DNA of 64,000 nt from Paralvinella palmiformis (Eukaryota; Annelida; Polychaeta; Terebellida; Alvinellidae). The notes under the pieces were generated by a model. The model saw nothing but the letters and a program-made list of their open reading frames with translations, had not been told where the DNA came from and did not search any database. The stretch is from contig JAODUP010000188.1 in the NCBI GenBank assembly GCA_025642065.1, positions 48,501-112,500 on the forward strand, in the 5' to 3' direction. Below are positions 50,060 through 61,825 of the stretch, one piece after another (positions within the stretch are counted from its first letter, which is position 1; every line of letters begins with the position of its first letter). A program made the translations under genes and the position numbers.

Positions 50060-51197
50060 AACGGGAATAAAACCATTATGCAATAGCTGATCCACATGTC
50101 CCCGGCGTGACCAGCTCGGAGCCTAAATAACTTGAATCAATGAGATAGATTTTACAGCAGTTTCTGGTATAATTCGTCAGGCGGCGCCAGGCGTCACCGG
50201 GCCTGCAGAATTCGCGGTGAATCACTGAAAGTAGACGACGTATACAAGATTAGATTAGCCTTTTATTTGTTTTTCATGCAATTTTTCATTTATCATCGGC
50301 TATAAGTATCAGTAGAAATAGTACTATTATGTTTGCGCAGAGCGGCATCACTTGATCTGAAACCGGAAGTAGCTGGCAGGCCTGGTATGACCTGAAATCT
50401 GGCCGATAACTCGTACAAACGGCATCTGCTGAAAGGCCTCGAAATCGAATCAACACAAGAAAAGGATCCGACTCTCGTAAGTTAATTCTCATATCCCGGA
50501 TCCCAGAGTTCACCCACTATCCAAATTGCAGATAATTGGTTTTCGGAAATGATAGTGAAAATCTAATTTCTGGAGAGTTGAACAGCTCTAGAACAGGGGA
50601 GTCTGATGTTGAAGACAGGACGTCCCGTCTTTCTTCCCGACTATAAGTAGCAACAGTGGTGATGCGACCATTGTCTGAAATCAGTGAAGCGGAAATACTT
50701 CAGCCTCGGCAACAATACTGATATCATAGGCATTGTACTGGAGTCTGTGTCCCAATATTACAAATTTATTAGGTCATATGACGTTGACTTTCTGATATTT
50801 TCAGCGTATTACAAAACAGAAACCCGTTATCAGTTTGTACGTTATGATAATCTTATAACCCGAGTGTATATGGTTCAATAATCATAACGTATGCCATCAG
50901 TGATGTCGACCGATTAACCGATTGGTTTATGCAGCCTCGGCACTAGACATACTTGTGACGTATTGCGAGGAGCGACTTTCTGCTGAAACACCCATAAACC
51001 CGAGTATGAACCAAATTACCAAATTACCATTATTCAACTCTGCTCTCATCCGTGTAAAATGTTGTCTGACGTTTAAAACGTTCTCGTGTCGTATATATTT
51101 AATTAATTTTTCTCTTTACCTTATTACCAGAATTCTGTACCGCTACACTAAGTTACTTTTTGTGCAGGCTGAAGACTTTTCCACTCTTGTACTTTAG

Positions 51198-51198
<1 letters not shown>
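50060..51198. other. Unassigned stretch with short open frames
   Basis: A 75-codon minus-strand frame (50513-50286) ends in a hydrophobic ANIIVLFLLILI. A 65-codon plus-strand frame covers 50684-50881. Neither matches a family I know. A 3' SINE B piece is at 50104-50130. Confidence 0.25.

Positions 51199-51267
<69 letters not shown>
51199..51267. repeat. (CA)34 microsatellite
   Basis: Uninterrupted CA repeat of about 69 bp. Confidence 0.95.
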
Positions 51268-51269
<2 letters not shown>

Positions 51270-51449
51270 CTCCTCATAAAATAAAACCGAATAAGCAGAT
51301 AAATATTCATCAAAGAACTGGACTCGTATAATTTCAAATTCTCTGGAACAGATAATCATGCTGCTACTGAATCCAAGTTTTTAAATTATGTATCTTTATG
51401 TAATCTAGCTTATGATTATTCATACTGTGGCGGTGGATGTTATATTGTT

Positions 51450-51926
51450 GATAGCCAGTTGTTCCAGCAGCACTGGCTTCGTGTATGTTTCAGATCATTG
51501 TACAAGATCCTGTTTCTTACGTTCAAAGTGCTGAATGAAACAGCACCAGTGTATCTAAGCGATCTGATCGAAAAATATATACCAGTGAAGATCCTCCGAT
51601 CTGAGTCCTATTCACTTTTGAGAGTACCAAGAAGCCATACAGTAATGTACGAAGACAGATCCTTCCCAGCATCAGCTCCCAGGCTGTGGAACGAGTTGCC
51701 AAACCACATAAAACTCGCAGCAAGTAGAGACATATTTTGTAAGGTTTTTAAAACCTATTTATTTAAATTAGCATATTTATAATATTAAACTAGTTATTTT
51801 TGTGTGAAATGTATTTGATCTATAGAAGCTCAGAACATGTTTTAATTGTGTTTTAAATGTTAAGCGCCTTAGAGCAATTTCGGTGAAAAAGGGCTATATA
51901 AAATACTATTATTACTATTATTATAT
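51450..51926 (+). mobile_element. L2-like LINE 3' end with (ATT)n tail
   Basis: An open frame ends the reverse-transcriptase protein: FLTFKVLNETAPVYLSDLIE, then LRSESYSLLRVPRSHTVMYE and SFPASAPRLWNELPNHIKLA, closing at TAA near 51780. The 3' untranslated part has AAGCGCCTTAGAGCAATTTC and GGGCTATATAAA before an (ATT)n run ending near 51926. It is the best preserved LINE C-terminus here, but it is truncated in the 5' direction. Confidence 0.75.
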
Positions 51927-52743
51927 GGCCCTGTTCTAAGGAGGGCCAATATGCTACCCATGCACGTTTGGCGAGGTTGCACTTTGAGTTTCCCGAACGA
52001 CTTGGCAGCTTTTGATTTCAAGTAATTCTGTTACTCCAAGTGTATAGAATCCAATTGGCACGCTTTCGGCACAGATACGATATCATTAAACACAAGAAAT
52101 TGATCAATTTATTTGTTTAAAAACTGTGTTCGCATGCAGGCACGATAAAATCAATTCTCGTTAGATACACGTATGCACACGCTGAACTTCCGTAACAAAT
52201 GCGCATGATGACTGTGTTGATTTGATTACGAAATACTAAATAAATACAGCCTCCGGCAAAATATTTAGAGCTAGTTTATACCACCACGTGTTAATTGATC
52301 TGCATAATATAATTAATTTCACGGCTTGTACCTCAGCAATATTATGGAATTTTAATAAATAAACCATAAGGGCAAACATAGGCTTATATTGTTGTGTTTA
52401 AATTGTAGTAGGGAACATTTTTTTTGTGCGACGGTGTATTCGTAGTTGTATTTTCAGTGACACATGATCAAACGACAGGCGGCTAAGAAGGCGAACCGAT
52501 GTTTGTGTTGTTGAGTTATTGCCTATTAAATTCACATTTATTAGTGTTATAATGAGCGATTTCGTGTACCAAAATGTCCAGCTGAATCATAGAATATGAG
52601 TGTTATTTAAAGAACATAATTTTTTATTTCGTCACGACCTGTAAAAAAGTCGAAAGTGAATCCTTGCCAATTTAGCATAGGTAGCGGTCAAGCTCTCCTC
52701 GGTCACCAGAGAGCGGTATACAAGCTATATTGTTGGGTACTAA
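51927..52743. other. Downstream region of the copy 3 gene
   Basis: Probable 3' flank on the minus strand. I see no element or exon. Confidence 0.4.
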
Positions 52744-54586
52744 TCAACCCAGACTGCTGTATGGGGGTGGTGGAGAGGTGGCGCCACCGTCGAGGTCGAG
52801 CGGTGAAAGAGCTGCCTGTTGCTCTTTCTTCTCGCCCAGTTTGCCATCTTCTCTCAAACCACGTGACAACAGGTTCCTGTTGTTAAACCTCGGGGCATCA
52901 TAGGGTACAGCTAGGTATAATTCAGGACCAAGGGAGCTTGGATCTTTCTCTTTCTGTGCCTGGTTATGTGCGAGCTGCACTCGGCCTGCTCCGAGCTGTA
53001 GTTGGCCAGGCTCCACCTTAACCGGCTTTCCCATCGATTGACCTTCCTGGACGCCATCGCCGACCTTCTGGGCTTTCCAACGTACGACGCGCCTTCTGAT
53101 GAAGAAAGTGACCAGCAGAACCATTGTAAGGACGAACAGGACGTCGAACACCGCTGACTTCCACAAGGAACAGTAAAGATATTCTTCGACGGCCTGATCC
53201 GGATCATCGCGATTGACGTAAACCCGAAGAGTTTCTCTCGAGTCGTGGAGTCGTTGTAATCGTTCGGCTGCAGCATGCATGTCCTCACCGTCGTGGCCAG
53301 ACTTCCAGGAAGTACTGCGACGATGTCTTCTGTGTTCCAGCTTCTCACATGGCGAGAACGAGTTCTGAATGGAAGTTACAATATTTTATTTAATATCTCA
53401 AACAGGTGATAAGATCTCGTTAATGGGCCAATATTTAGTTCAGATCGATCGAACCGATCGAAGCATTACGTTCGGGGGACTACGGGAAGTCAATCTACAA
53501 TCGATACTGTGGGTTTTTTTTTTTGTGCTGTTTATAGATTCTCGAGATTGTTTCTTACTCTTCGACTACGTTCCTAATTGAAATAAGGGATTGTTACGCT
53601 TCGGTGAGGATTTATTTGACGTTGACGCTCATTATTGAGGTTTTCGTCTATGCCTAGTTCAGTTAGTATTTTATTTCGCAGTAAACTAATATGGGAATGG
53701 GTTTAGACTTATTGACGGTCGACATTCATCATCCGAGACTGTCGTAAAACAGCAATATTTATATTTTTATATTTCATCCAAGACTATCGGTTGCCGAGCT
53801 CTGATCTGTAACAAATACATCCACAAATGGCGCGTTACTTACTGTTCGCAGTTTGCTTTTCAGGATTTAACAGTACGAAAAGAACATTTTCGGAAACGAT
53901 AGCGGGTTTCAAGTAAATTTGGCAAGTTTTAAGAGCGACTAATATATAGAAATAAATCCTTCCCCATCGTATGCAAACGACGAAATCGAATATTGTTTGC
54001 CGATTCGTATTGATTTCTTTTTTAAACGGAACAAAAGTATTTTATTGCAATTCTCTTGGTTGTGAAATTCGATTCGACATAGAATTTAGCAAATATACAC
54101 CCAAGCTAAACAATTACCATGCGATAGTTCCTCTTCATCCAATCATTTTTGTGAAGTAGCGCCTTCCTTTTGATACCTTTCCGGTCGCTATACGTCACGA
54201 TGACGTACAGTGCCTGAACCAGAGGACAGGCGTATTCCATTGTTTTCAGTTCTTCCGGATCCTTCAGAGCACCGGCCCACCAATCGGGATTCACCAGAGA
54301 TGACGCGCCCTGGTGGTGGTGGGCCGTCGTGACTGTAGTCGGCGTACTGCCATCCGACGAAGCTGTTGACACACTTGTCGCATCGCGTCTCGTTCCACAT
54401 CATCCTACCGACGCCGGCCTCGCGTCTTTCGTAACCTCCTCCGCCGTGGATGACGTTAGTGTGGAGGATCAGAATGGCTATCAGTACAGTCAACACGGTG
54501 GCTAGGATAAGAGCCGACAATAGGACGCAGTCTGTCACCGACCACGGCCATTTTAACCTGAACTGAATCTTCTTAAACTTCTCCAT
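52744..54586 (-). CDS. Two-pass membrane protein, tandem family copy 3, PPPY tail, one frame break
   Basis: This is an unnamed family, paralogous to 42866-44372. The exons are 54586-54118 and 53364-52744. The intron is phase 0 with donor ATG|GTAATT and acceptor CCATTCAG|AAC, the same place as in copy 1. The first ATG in frame is MEKFKKIQF at 54586; the open frame extends further upstream without an ATG. Exon 1 gives helix 1 (about residues 17-41), a Gly/Arg-rich linker, NET as a glycosylation sequon (65-67) and CxxC at Cys69 and Cys72. Near 54328 the frame changes by one base within a GGCCCACCACCACC tract. The new frame continues with NPDWWAGALKDPEELK and SDRKGIKRKALL, aligned to the paralogue. 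Exon 2 (206 residues) has RDDPDQ and SLWKS, helix 2 (about exon residues 70-91), Arg-rich RRRVVRW, a long polar tail and a terminal PPPPY. PPxY motifs bind WW domains of Nedd4-type ligases, which would fit turnover control of a membrane protein (inference). Without the extra base the product would be about 362 residues. Confidence 0.66.
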
Positions 54587-54589
54587 GTC

Positions 54590-54683
54590 GGAGGAGTACG
54601 GGAGGCCAACTTTCTGCCGATGCTCTCCTATGGTACAGGCCAACTACTTGCCGCTAATTAAAAGCTTGCACGGGTTCTAGTTG

Positions 54684-54714
<31 letters not shown>

Positions 54715-55289
54715 GTCGGTAAGACTGGATAACTGTTGGCAATGACTCGGTACTTATTGATTATCGCTGGGGGAGGAGGTTGGGGTGGAAGGTGACGGTG
54801 AAAGGACGGAGTTAGCCGAGCGCATATACCGATGTTAGCGCCTCATTAATATGACCTAATTATTAATCCATTAATTCGTTTTTGTTTATTTTTTAATATT
54901 AATAACTATAACATCGCAATTCCCTGACGCCGGTGACAGATAACAGTTTCCCGCAAGCAACGATCATATATTTGATAAAATAGAATTTCTATGACTGTGA
55001 CCTGTCGTTGGGATTTTACGTTGATGCCATTTTAGTAGTCTCGGTGTGGGTCTGCCAACTGGATCAATACAGAGTCACGTGGGCTATAAAAAGACCACCT
55101 CCAAGTCACATGACTGACATCTGGGTCAAAATAGCAAAGAGCTAAAATGGGTTAATCGTCATATGACTCTGATATTAACTTGAACCTATTGTGTTGTTTG
55201 TTCGTTCGTTCGTTCGTTCGTTCGTTCGTCTTTACAACAGGAAGAATAGACATGACCTTTTTCATTTAAATTAAAATTCACACCTAAAA
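54590..55289. other. Upstream region of the copy 3 gene
   Basis: A (TA)n run lies at 54684-54711 and (TTCG)n at 55197-55229. The frame upstream of the chosen ATG is open to about 54643, so an extra 5' exon is possible. Confidence 0.35.
55197..55229. repeat. (TTCG)n tetranucleotide repeat
   Basis: About eight units. Other tetranucleotide arrays: (TGAG)n at 1389-1420, (CACT)n at 48091-48124 and (ACTC)n at 56596-56665. Confidence 0.9.
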
Positions 55290-55440
55290 TCATTGCTTAA
55301 CTGGTAGCGTCGTTGAACACAGAACTTAACATTTGAGTTGAAATCCTGTCGGGGGGGCCTTTTATGTTGGAGGGAAAAAAAGTTTCAAATTTCCTTTCAC
55401 TTTGCCTTACCCTAAAAACCTTTTGTGAAAAATATGGCCC
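55290..55440 (+). mobile_element. SINE family A, homopolymer-distorted copy
   Basis: GCTTAACTGGTAGCGTCGTT, TTGAGTTGAAATCCTGTCGG and TTTCCTTTCACTTTGCCTTA follow the family order. Runs of G, A and T are longer than in other copies, and the end merges into low-complexity sequence (see findings). Confidence 0.5.
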
Positions 55441-55887
55441 TTTTCCCGTGGGGGGCAACCCTAAAGCTTTTTTGGCCCGTTTAAAAAAATCAAAAAAAAA
55501 TTTTTAAATAAATTTTTGCCCCCCATTTTATTTGCCCCAAAAAACCCTTTCACTTATCATGTTCCGAACCAATCAACGCCCACACCTCAAATCCGGACCA
55601 AACCTTGATATTGGTTCAAAAACCTCACATTCATTGTTTTGACGACAACGTGGATCACTTCCTGATTGTTGTGATTAAAATTGCCGTCGATATTTAATTA
55701 AAAAGACGATAGTTGAAAATATCCGTTGTGATGTTTATCATAAATAATGGCCAATTTATACCGTGTGAGGAAATAAGTGGTTTAGTTTGGGAAAAACCGG
55801 ATTGAATTATTAAAATTTAGTAAAATGCAATGGGATTTTATTTCGCATTTCACGCACACACACACGCACACACACACACACACACGC

Positions 55888-55927
<40 letters not shown>

Positions 55928-56734
55928 GAGAGAGAGGGGGAGAGAGATAACCACCGCGCACATGGATTGGGAGGTAACGCCTAGTTGTCTCTAAACTCAT
56001 CCATGAGTTTCACATGCACGCCCACAGCTGCGGCGTTCATGTACGTAAGCCCTGATGCACGACCGTATTAAGTACATATAGAGCTTATGGATTATACATA
56101 TGAAAGGTGTACACCATATTTATCATTTTATCATAACAACTACCTGTATTAAATCAAGACAATAACATTACAGGTAATATACGATATCGATTAACCTTAC
56201 AGATCTCTCTACACGATAGCACGGCAACAACTAGTGACGTCAAAACATAATTAATATTAAAATTATCTGATATACAATCTTCTCAATATAACTAGATCGA
56301 TACCGTTGTATCAAATATCGGTGGTTATGTTATTTATTTATCAGTTCTCTTGAAAGGCCCCATGGGCTGTAGTGTTGATGTTATTTCGTTTTAGCTCTTG
56401 AGTAAAGCTTTATTTCGGTGCAGCTGGGTGCACTTTACACCGCATTGCTCTAGATTGCAGGGTCGACTCCAGGTGTGACATTAGTATGTGAGACTTTCCA
56501 ATGCTGTTTAAACGATTTTGGTGTGGAAATTATCTTGTTTCTACCCCCATCGACTTCAGTTCTCATGCAATCAGGCTAGAGATTAAACAAAATACTCTCT
56601 CACTCACGCACTCACTCACTCACTCACTCAGACATTATCTCGCTCACTCACTCACTCACTCACTCAAAATAAAGAAAAGCTCTATATGTCTATGCGGAGG
56701 TTGAGAATGTTTTGACTTAAGCGCCAAAATAGCG

Positions 56735-56766
<32 letters not shown>

Positions 56767-56874
56767 CAACAACAATAACAACAACAATATATTTCTACAA
56801 AAACAATGACATTAAGACTGAATATTATATTTTTCTATCTTCTCATTATTATCTTGTTTTTAGCTTGTCCGGAA

Positions 56875-57015
56875 TATCCTGGTGGTGCAATAGATAAAGA
56901 AGTGCACTGCAAACCACAAGCTCAGGGTTCGAATCCGACACATATCTGTGTCTGGGGAATGTTTTCTTATCGAGTCATCCCTTGGACATACGTCACCACT
57001 CACTTACCAATTAGG
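56875..57015 (+). mobile_element. Possible tRNA-derived SINE, family D
   Basis: GGTGGTGCAATAGATAAAGA is a weak A-box and CTCAGGGTTCGAATCCGACA a strong B-box, followed by TGTTTTCTTATCGAGTCATC. The 14-bp minisatellite starts right after it. A similar B-box-like GGGTCGACTCCAGG lies at 56459-56473, in sequence otherwise unlike it. Confidence 0.4.
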
Positions 57016-57017
57016 GT

Positions 57018-57412
57018 CTTATAATTAGTGTGTTTTCATTAGTGTGTTATTATTAGTGCGTTATCATTAGTGTGTTTTAATTAGTGTGTTATAATTAGTA
57101 TGTTATCATTAATGTGTTATTATTAGTGCTTTATCATTAGTGTGTTTTAATTAGTGTGTTAGTATTAGTGTGTTATTATGAGTGTTATTATTAATGTGTT
57201 ATTATTAGTGCTTTATCATTAGTGTGTTTTAATTAGTGTGTTATCATTAGTGTGTTATTATTAGTGCTTTATCATTAGTGTGTTTTAATTAGTGTGTTAG
57301 TATTAGTGTGTTATTATGAGTGTTATTATTAGTGTGTTATGATTAGTGTGTTATCGTTAGTATGTTATGATTAGTGTGTTATCATTAGTGTGTTATAATT
57401 AGTGTTTTTGAT
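57018..57412 (+). repeat. 14-bp minisatellite with longer nested period
   Basis: About 27 imperfect copies of ATTAGTGTGTTATY. Variant units (TGCTTTATC, TGTTTTAATT, TTAGTATTAG, TTATGAG) recur in the same order, so groups of units have themselves been duplicated. Confidence 0.85.
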
Positions 57413-57572
57413 ATTTGTTTAGTGTTTTCTCCCTGTGAGGGTGTTTGTGATCGTTGATATATTTTACAACCTTTCGTCACAGTTGATTATTATGAGTCTA
57501 TCATATTGTCATTTTGTCTTGTGATCGTTGGGAGCATATATTAACTGAAAGTTTGATCGTATGCTTGTATAT

Positions 57573-57626
<54 letters not shown>

Positions 57627-57883
57627 TATATTGATGGAATGTTAAATATTTGAGTAAGTTGGATGTATTCCCATTCATAACATAAGGAAACAAATTGATA
57701 TTTCACATATAATCTGCTCAACTGTTACAGGTCTAAAACCTAAATTAGACTAGACATATATAAGAGATTCTTATCAAAGCGAAACATACAACTTACAAGT
57801 GTACTGTAATTGTTTCTCACAACATTACCTGACCTAGCCAAACAATAAAGATAGTATCCTCCTATCATCCTATCTTTCTTCCT

Positions 57884-58107
57884 TTGGCGTTCCCCAGACT
57901 ATTTCATTCAGCCCTTTCCCTCGTTCAGCCCTTTTTTAAACATTTATATAATATACTGTATATATCATATGTTGGGGTCAGTGTGAAGATAGCTTCGGCT
58001 ACACTGGTCCTTCAATCTCCATTGACAATATTATGTTCTATTCTGTTCTATTGTATGCATGCATATGTAAATAGAAATTGAAAATAAATTTCAGTTCAGT
58101 TCCATCT
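57884..58107 (+). mobile_element. Possible LINE 3' end with hairpin and AATAAA
   Basis: CAGTGTGAAGATAGCTTCGG continues into CTACACTGG, forming a two-step hairpin (57979-58008). This is followed by GAAAATAAATTTCAGTTCAG. Short hairpins near the 3' end are used by LINE reverse transcriptases to recognise their RNA. No coding part precedes it, so the assignment is weak; it could also be a host 3' untranslated end. Confidence 0.3.
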
Positions 58108-58589
58108 AGATCTCAAGAAACATACTGTGTACTCTAATGTTGCAAATAACGTTTTTGTCAGACGTTCCCAGAACTGAATAGAGTGTTACGAAACACTTCG
58201 AATATTGACACCGATTGCTCAATATCATTAGAACAGTTACACAAAGAATGTCCACTTCCGGTCACATGAGCCGAGGAAGTTGTTTTCTAGATTATTTATC
58301 GGATATTACTTCCTATTTTCGGTGAACCAAATAAATTGTGTGTATGTGCGCGCCCACACTGTACTTGTAGCTATTTATCAATTGGTTAATTTATGTTTTC
58401 AAAGATTCAATTAGAAAACTAACATTCTTTTCCCAGTAGCAGTCTACAGAGATTCACCTTTGTGCAAGAGGCAGTTGTCATGGCGCGACAAATATTAGAG
58501 TTGTCAGCTTGAGAGTAATTGGAAATTGACATTTATTGTACATGAACCCGTTATACTTACTTAAGGATATTTAAACATGTTTCTGGAGC

Positions 58590-59490
58590 TGGCTGCTTCT
58601 CGGCTGCCACTGTTTCCAGGTCTTTATAAATACGACCGTCATCACTCTTTCTGTCGATGTTCAGCTTGGTTTTGTAATTGAAGACAATATCCTGGTCGCT
58701 CCAGTATTTGTCTAGGTGATTCTTGAAATAATTAGTGCTGGTGGCTTCAGCTACCTCCCTATAGGCAGACTGTTATTAATCTAATAAAAACAAATTGTTT
58801 TCGTATATTTTTGTTTACCCGCTCTATATATAATTGGTATTTGTGGCCTCTTGGGACTTGTTCGATCTGCTGATTCTAATCTGGTTTTGAGGAATGTCGT
58901 AATGTTTTGTCATATATTTCATTCATTATTTTGTAGACCTCAATCATATCCCCTCTTATTCTTCTATAGGCTAGGGTTGGTATTTTAAGTTAAATTAATC
59001 GTTCTTCATATGACAATTTTTCTGTTTATAGGGGCTTCAAACTGAGCTTGCATAATCCAGATGGCTACGTACTAATGATTTATATAGGGGGATACAATTG
59101 TGAGGAGAATGAAATTGAAAAGATCGTCGGATTATAGAGAACATGGAGTTTGCTTTATTTATTTTGGTATTTATATGTTTGTCAAATTCTAGATTAGAGT
59201 CAATTATAACCCCAATATCCTTTTCTTGGTCAACATTTTCTAGTTGGTGAATAGTGTCTCCTTTGTTTAATGTACATGTAACTTATGTGTTTTCAGCTTG
59301 TCTTCCAATGGTCATTCGTTTACATTTGTCGAGATGAAATTTTAAGAGCCATGTATTGCTCCATTCCTGTAATTTATCAAGATAGTCTTGCATTTTTTTT
59401 GTATCCTCCAGGTTATTAATGCTTCTGAATATTTTGGTGTCATCCGCAAAAAGATATATGGTTGATTTCACTATTTATGCCTTGAGAGTC
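58590..59490 (-). mobile_element. CR1/Jockey-like LINE, C-terminal part
   Basis: Minus-strand blocks: STIYLFADDTKIFRSINNLE and LDKLQEWSNTWLLKFHLDKC (59470-59300, catalytic ADD), then after breaks LPTLAYRRIRGDMIEVYKIM (about 58980-58920). It ends in sequence like the short C-terminal tail of these elements near 58600. It is 5'-truncated and contains stops. Confidence 0.65.
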
Positions 59491-61207
59491 TGGATACTTT
59501 CAAACTATATATTAGTATTTGTATACAGTATCAGATTATCTGATAATCGGATTACTACTATCCTTGTCATATCGTAATGGATCCAAGACTGGATGAAGGT
59601 AATATTCTACGTTCAAAGAATACCAAAGAGGCGTTTTCCTCCCACGAGCATCGATTTCCCTGCTCACCAAGGTGTAAGAATAGAATAAAACTAGCGAATG
59701 ATTAAGTTAAAAATGGCTCGATTCCTTCCAATCAATTCGGTGTTAGCCAAATTTGCCGATGAGCCAAATTAAAGGAAAGAAATCAATAGACAATTTCCGC
59801 GACGCATGCGCAGTCCACATCTACTGTGGTTTGCGGGTAAGTGAAGCCATATACATAGTGAAATAGTATGGAACAAGAAGTGTAATTGTTTGTAAATGAA
59901 CCCTTTGGGCGATTCCCAGAACTAAATCGATCTAATTATTTGTATGGGAAAAGTTGACAGTTTATTTCTGCCTGAAATAATTACATTTTATTGGAAAAAA
60001 ATCATCAAGTTATGAATATATGACACAAATTGTGATATCCGTGATCTCACGATTGGTTAAAGAATGTTTTATCATTTGGTTCAGCGAGCCGGGTGAAACG
60101 CGACCCACAAACGGACGTTCGCTAGATGGCGCAGTCGTCGCGGAAATTGCCGATTGGATAACATTTCTGCTATTGTTATATAACTTTATGATTCCGTTAT
60201 GATAGTGATCTGCCATTATGACAAAACGATTCGACTGCTCAGCCGGCACTTACCCCCATCTGCACTTGTCATTTATGTTATATGCTGATGAATGGCTGTA
60301 TTTAGCATTACCGTCATCTCGTTTAGTATACAAATATACGTAAAATATTCAAACCTAAAATAATTTTTGTTCTCCATTCATTTACTTGAACTGGAATAAA
60401 TTCTGAAACCCCATTTATCTCATTCATTTATGCGAAGACCGACTTTATATTGTTTTATCATATTTGTTAAGTGTCGTGTATTATCTATGTCGGCGTGTGG
60501 GAGGAGCTTAATTATCCGGATAACTTCTGATTGGCTGGCTCCTGGCTTTACGTGTGTATTATAAATACAGCAATCGTAGTCTAATTCATGAACATTACAT
60601 TCATGGTTTAAAGTACTACATAATGATTCTCCCTCCCACTCCCTTTGTTATATATTTATATTTAATCCAAATTTATTATTTTATTGGAGTAAAAATTGGA
60701 TGTAATAAAATGAAGGTTCTATCATATTCCACAATGGAACCATTTTTGTAGTTAATATTATTTTTAGTCATATTTATCTTCTACGCATGAACGGATGTTT
60801 GTTAGATTTATTACGGTAACATATTTAAAAGAAAGCAGCCATTTCTGGACCTCTTTTGGATTTCCTACAAAATTGGCCTACCGTTTAAAGCCGTTATGAC
60901 CTTGAAAAACTTTTAGGAAAAGAGAGATAAACGGAGGACGATTTATATAACTCATCAATTATAATACACGCCGGTATCTAAACTAACAACCGGATCCGGA
61001 TCCCAGCTGATGATGTTGATGATGATGTTCGGATGTATGCGTCTCTATGGATCATATAAATATGTAACTCATTTAACAACAAAATCTAATCTAATCTTAA
61101 TAAAACCAATTATTCGGATGGTTAATGTACTGCTGTGTAAAGATAAATCACTCAACTCAATTTAACTGAACTCAAATGAACTCAACTGAACTAAACTTAA
61201 CTCAAAT
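59491..61207. other. Mostly unassigned, GC-richer at 59780-60250
   Basis: ACGCATGCGCAG at about 59805 resembles half of an NRF-1 type promoter site. A 79-codon minus frame (60249-60010) has no recognised domain. A possible promoter is annotated at 60525. Confidence 0.3.
60525..60600 (+). promoter_or_regulatory. Possible RNA polymerase II core promoter
   Basis: An inverted CCAAT box (GATTGGCTGG at 60529-60538) lies about 28 bp before a TATA-like TATTATAAATA (60557-60567), giving an expected start near 60590. An ATG follows at about 60589, but no long coding frame does, so any gene must be spliced or non-coding. Confidence 0.2.
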
Positions 61208-61252
<45 letters not shown>

Positions 61253-61439
61253 AAGTTTTCTAAGTGGACTAAGTGACACGAGTATTTCTTTATAGTATAT
61301 GTAAGTAACAAACATCAAAATGATCAATGGCTTCAATGCCATTCCGTATCATTGCCCACGGTTATTGGATATTGGTTTAAATACACAGATTACCGGTATG
61401 TCACTGACTCAATATTCCGACATTCTCGTTTATCCGAAC

Positions 61440-61501
<62 letters not shown>
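61208..61501. repeat. Two (TA)n microsatellites
   Basis: (TA)n at 61208-61248 and 61444-61501, with about 195 bp of unique sequence between them. Confidence 0.9.
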
Positions 61502-61505
<4 letters not shown>

Positions 61506-61825
61506 ACCAAACATATGTAAATATTTAATGTTCCTGCTCCGAGATGTTGGAATAAACTTCCTGTAAACCATACTCTTTATAGATAACTGGATTTCAATAT
61601 TACATTTAATTATTATCATGCTCTATTGTTTATTTTTAATAAATCATTTTGTGTTAATTTCTGTATTACCTTTCATATTACAGGATGCACACAACTAAGC
61701 CCCGAAACTGGGGATAATAACCCGGAAAATATGCCCACAGGGTAAAATTAGGGAGTTTGAAAGGGAGTTATTAATATCGGGAAATTTCTGTTTCGGTAAA
61801 TATAATGTGTTTTAAAGATCTTTAA

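Noticed and set aside
52911..53348. A 145-codon minus-strand frame overlapping exon 2 of the copy 3 gene
   Set aside because: It is an out-of-frame shadow; only the other frame shows the paralogue motifs and a membrane helix.
56501..56704. A plus-strand open frame with SLTHSLTHSL repeats
   Set aside because: It is a translation of the (ACTC)n repeat.
57018..57412. CRISPR-like regular repeats
   Set aside because: Units are contiguous 14-mers without spacers, in an animal genome; this is a minisatellite.
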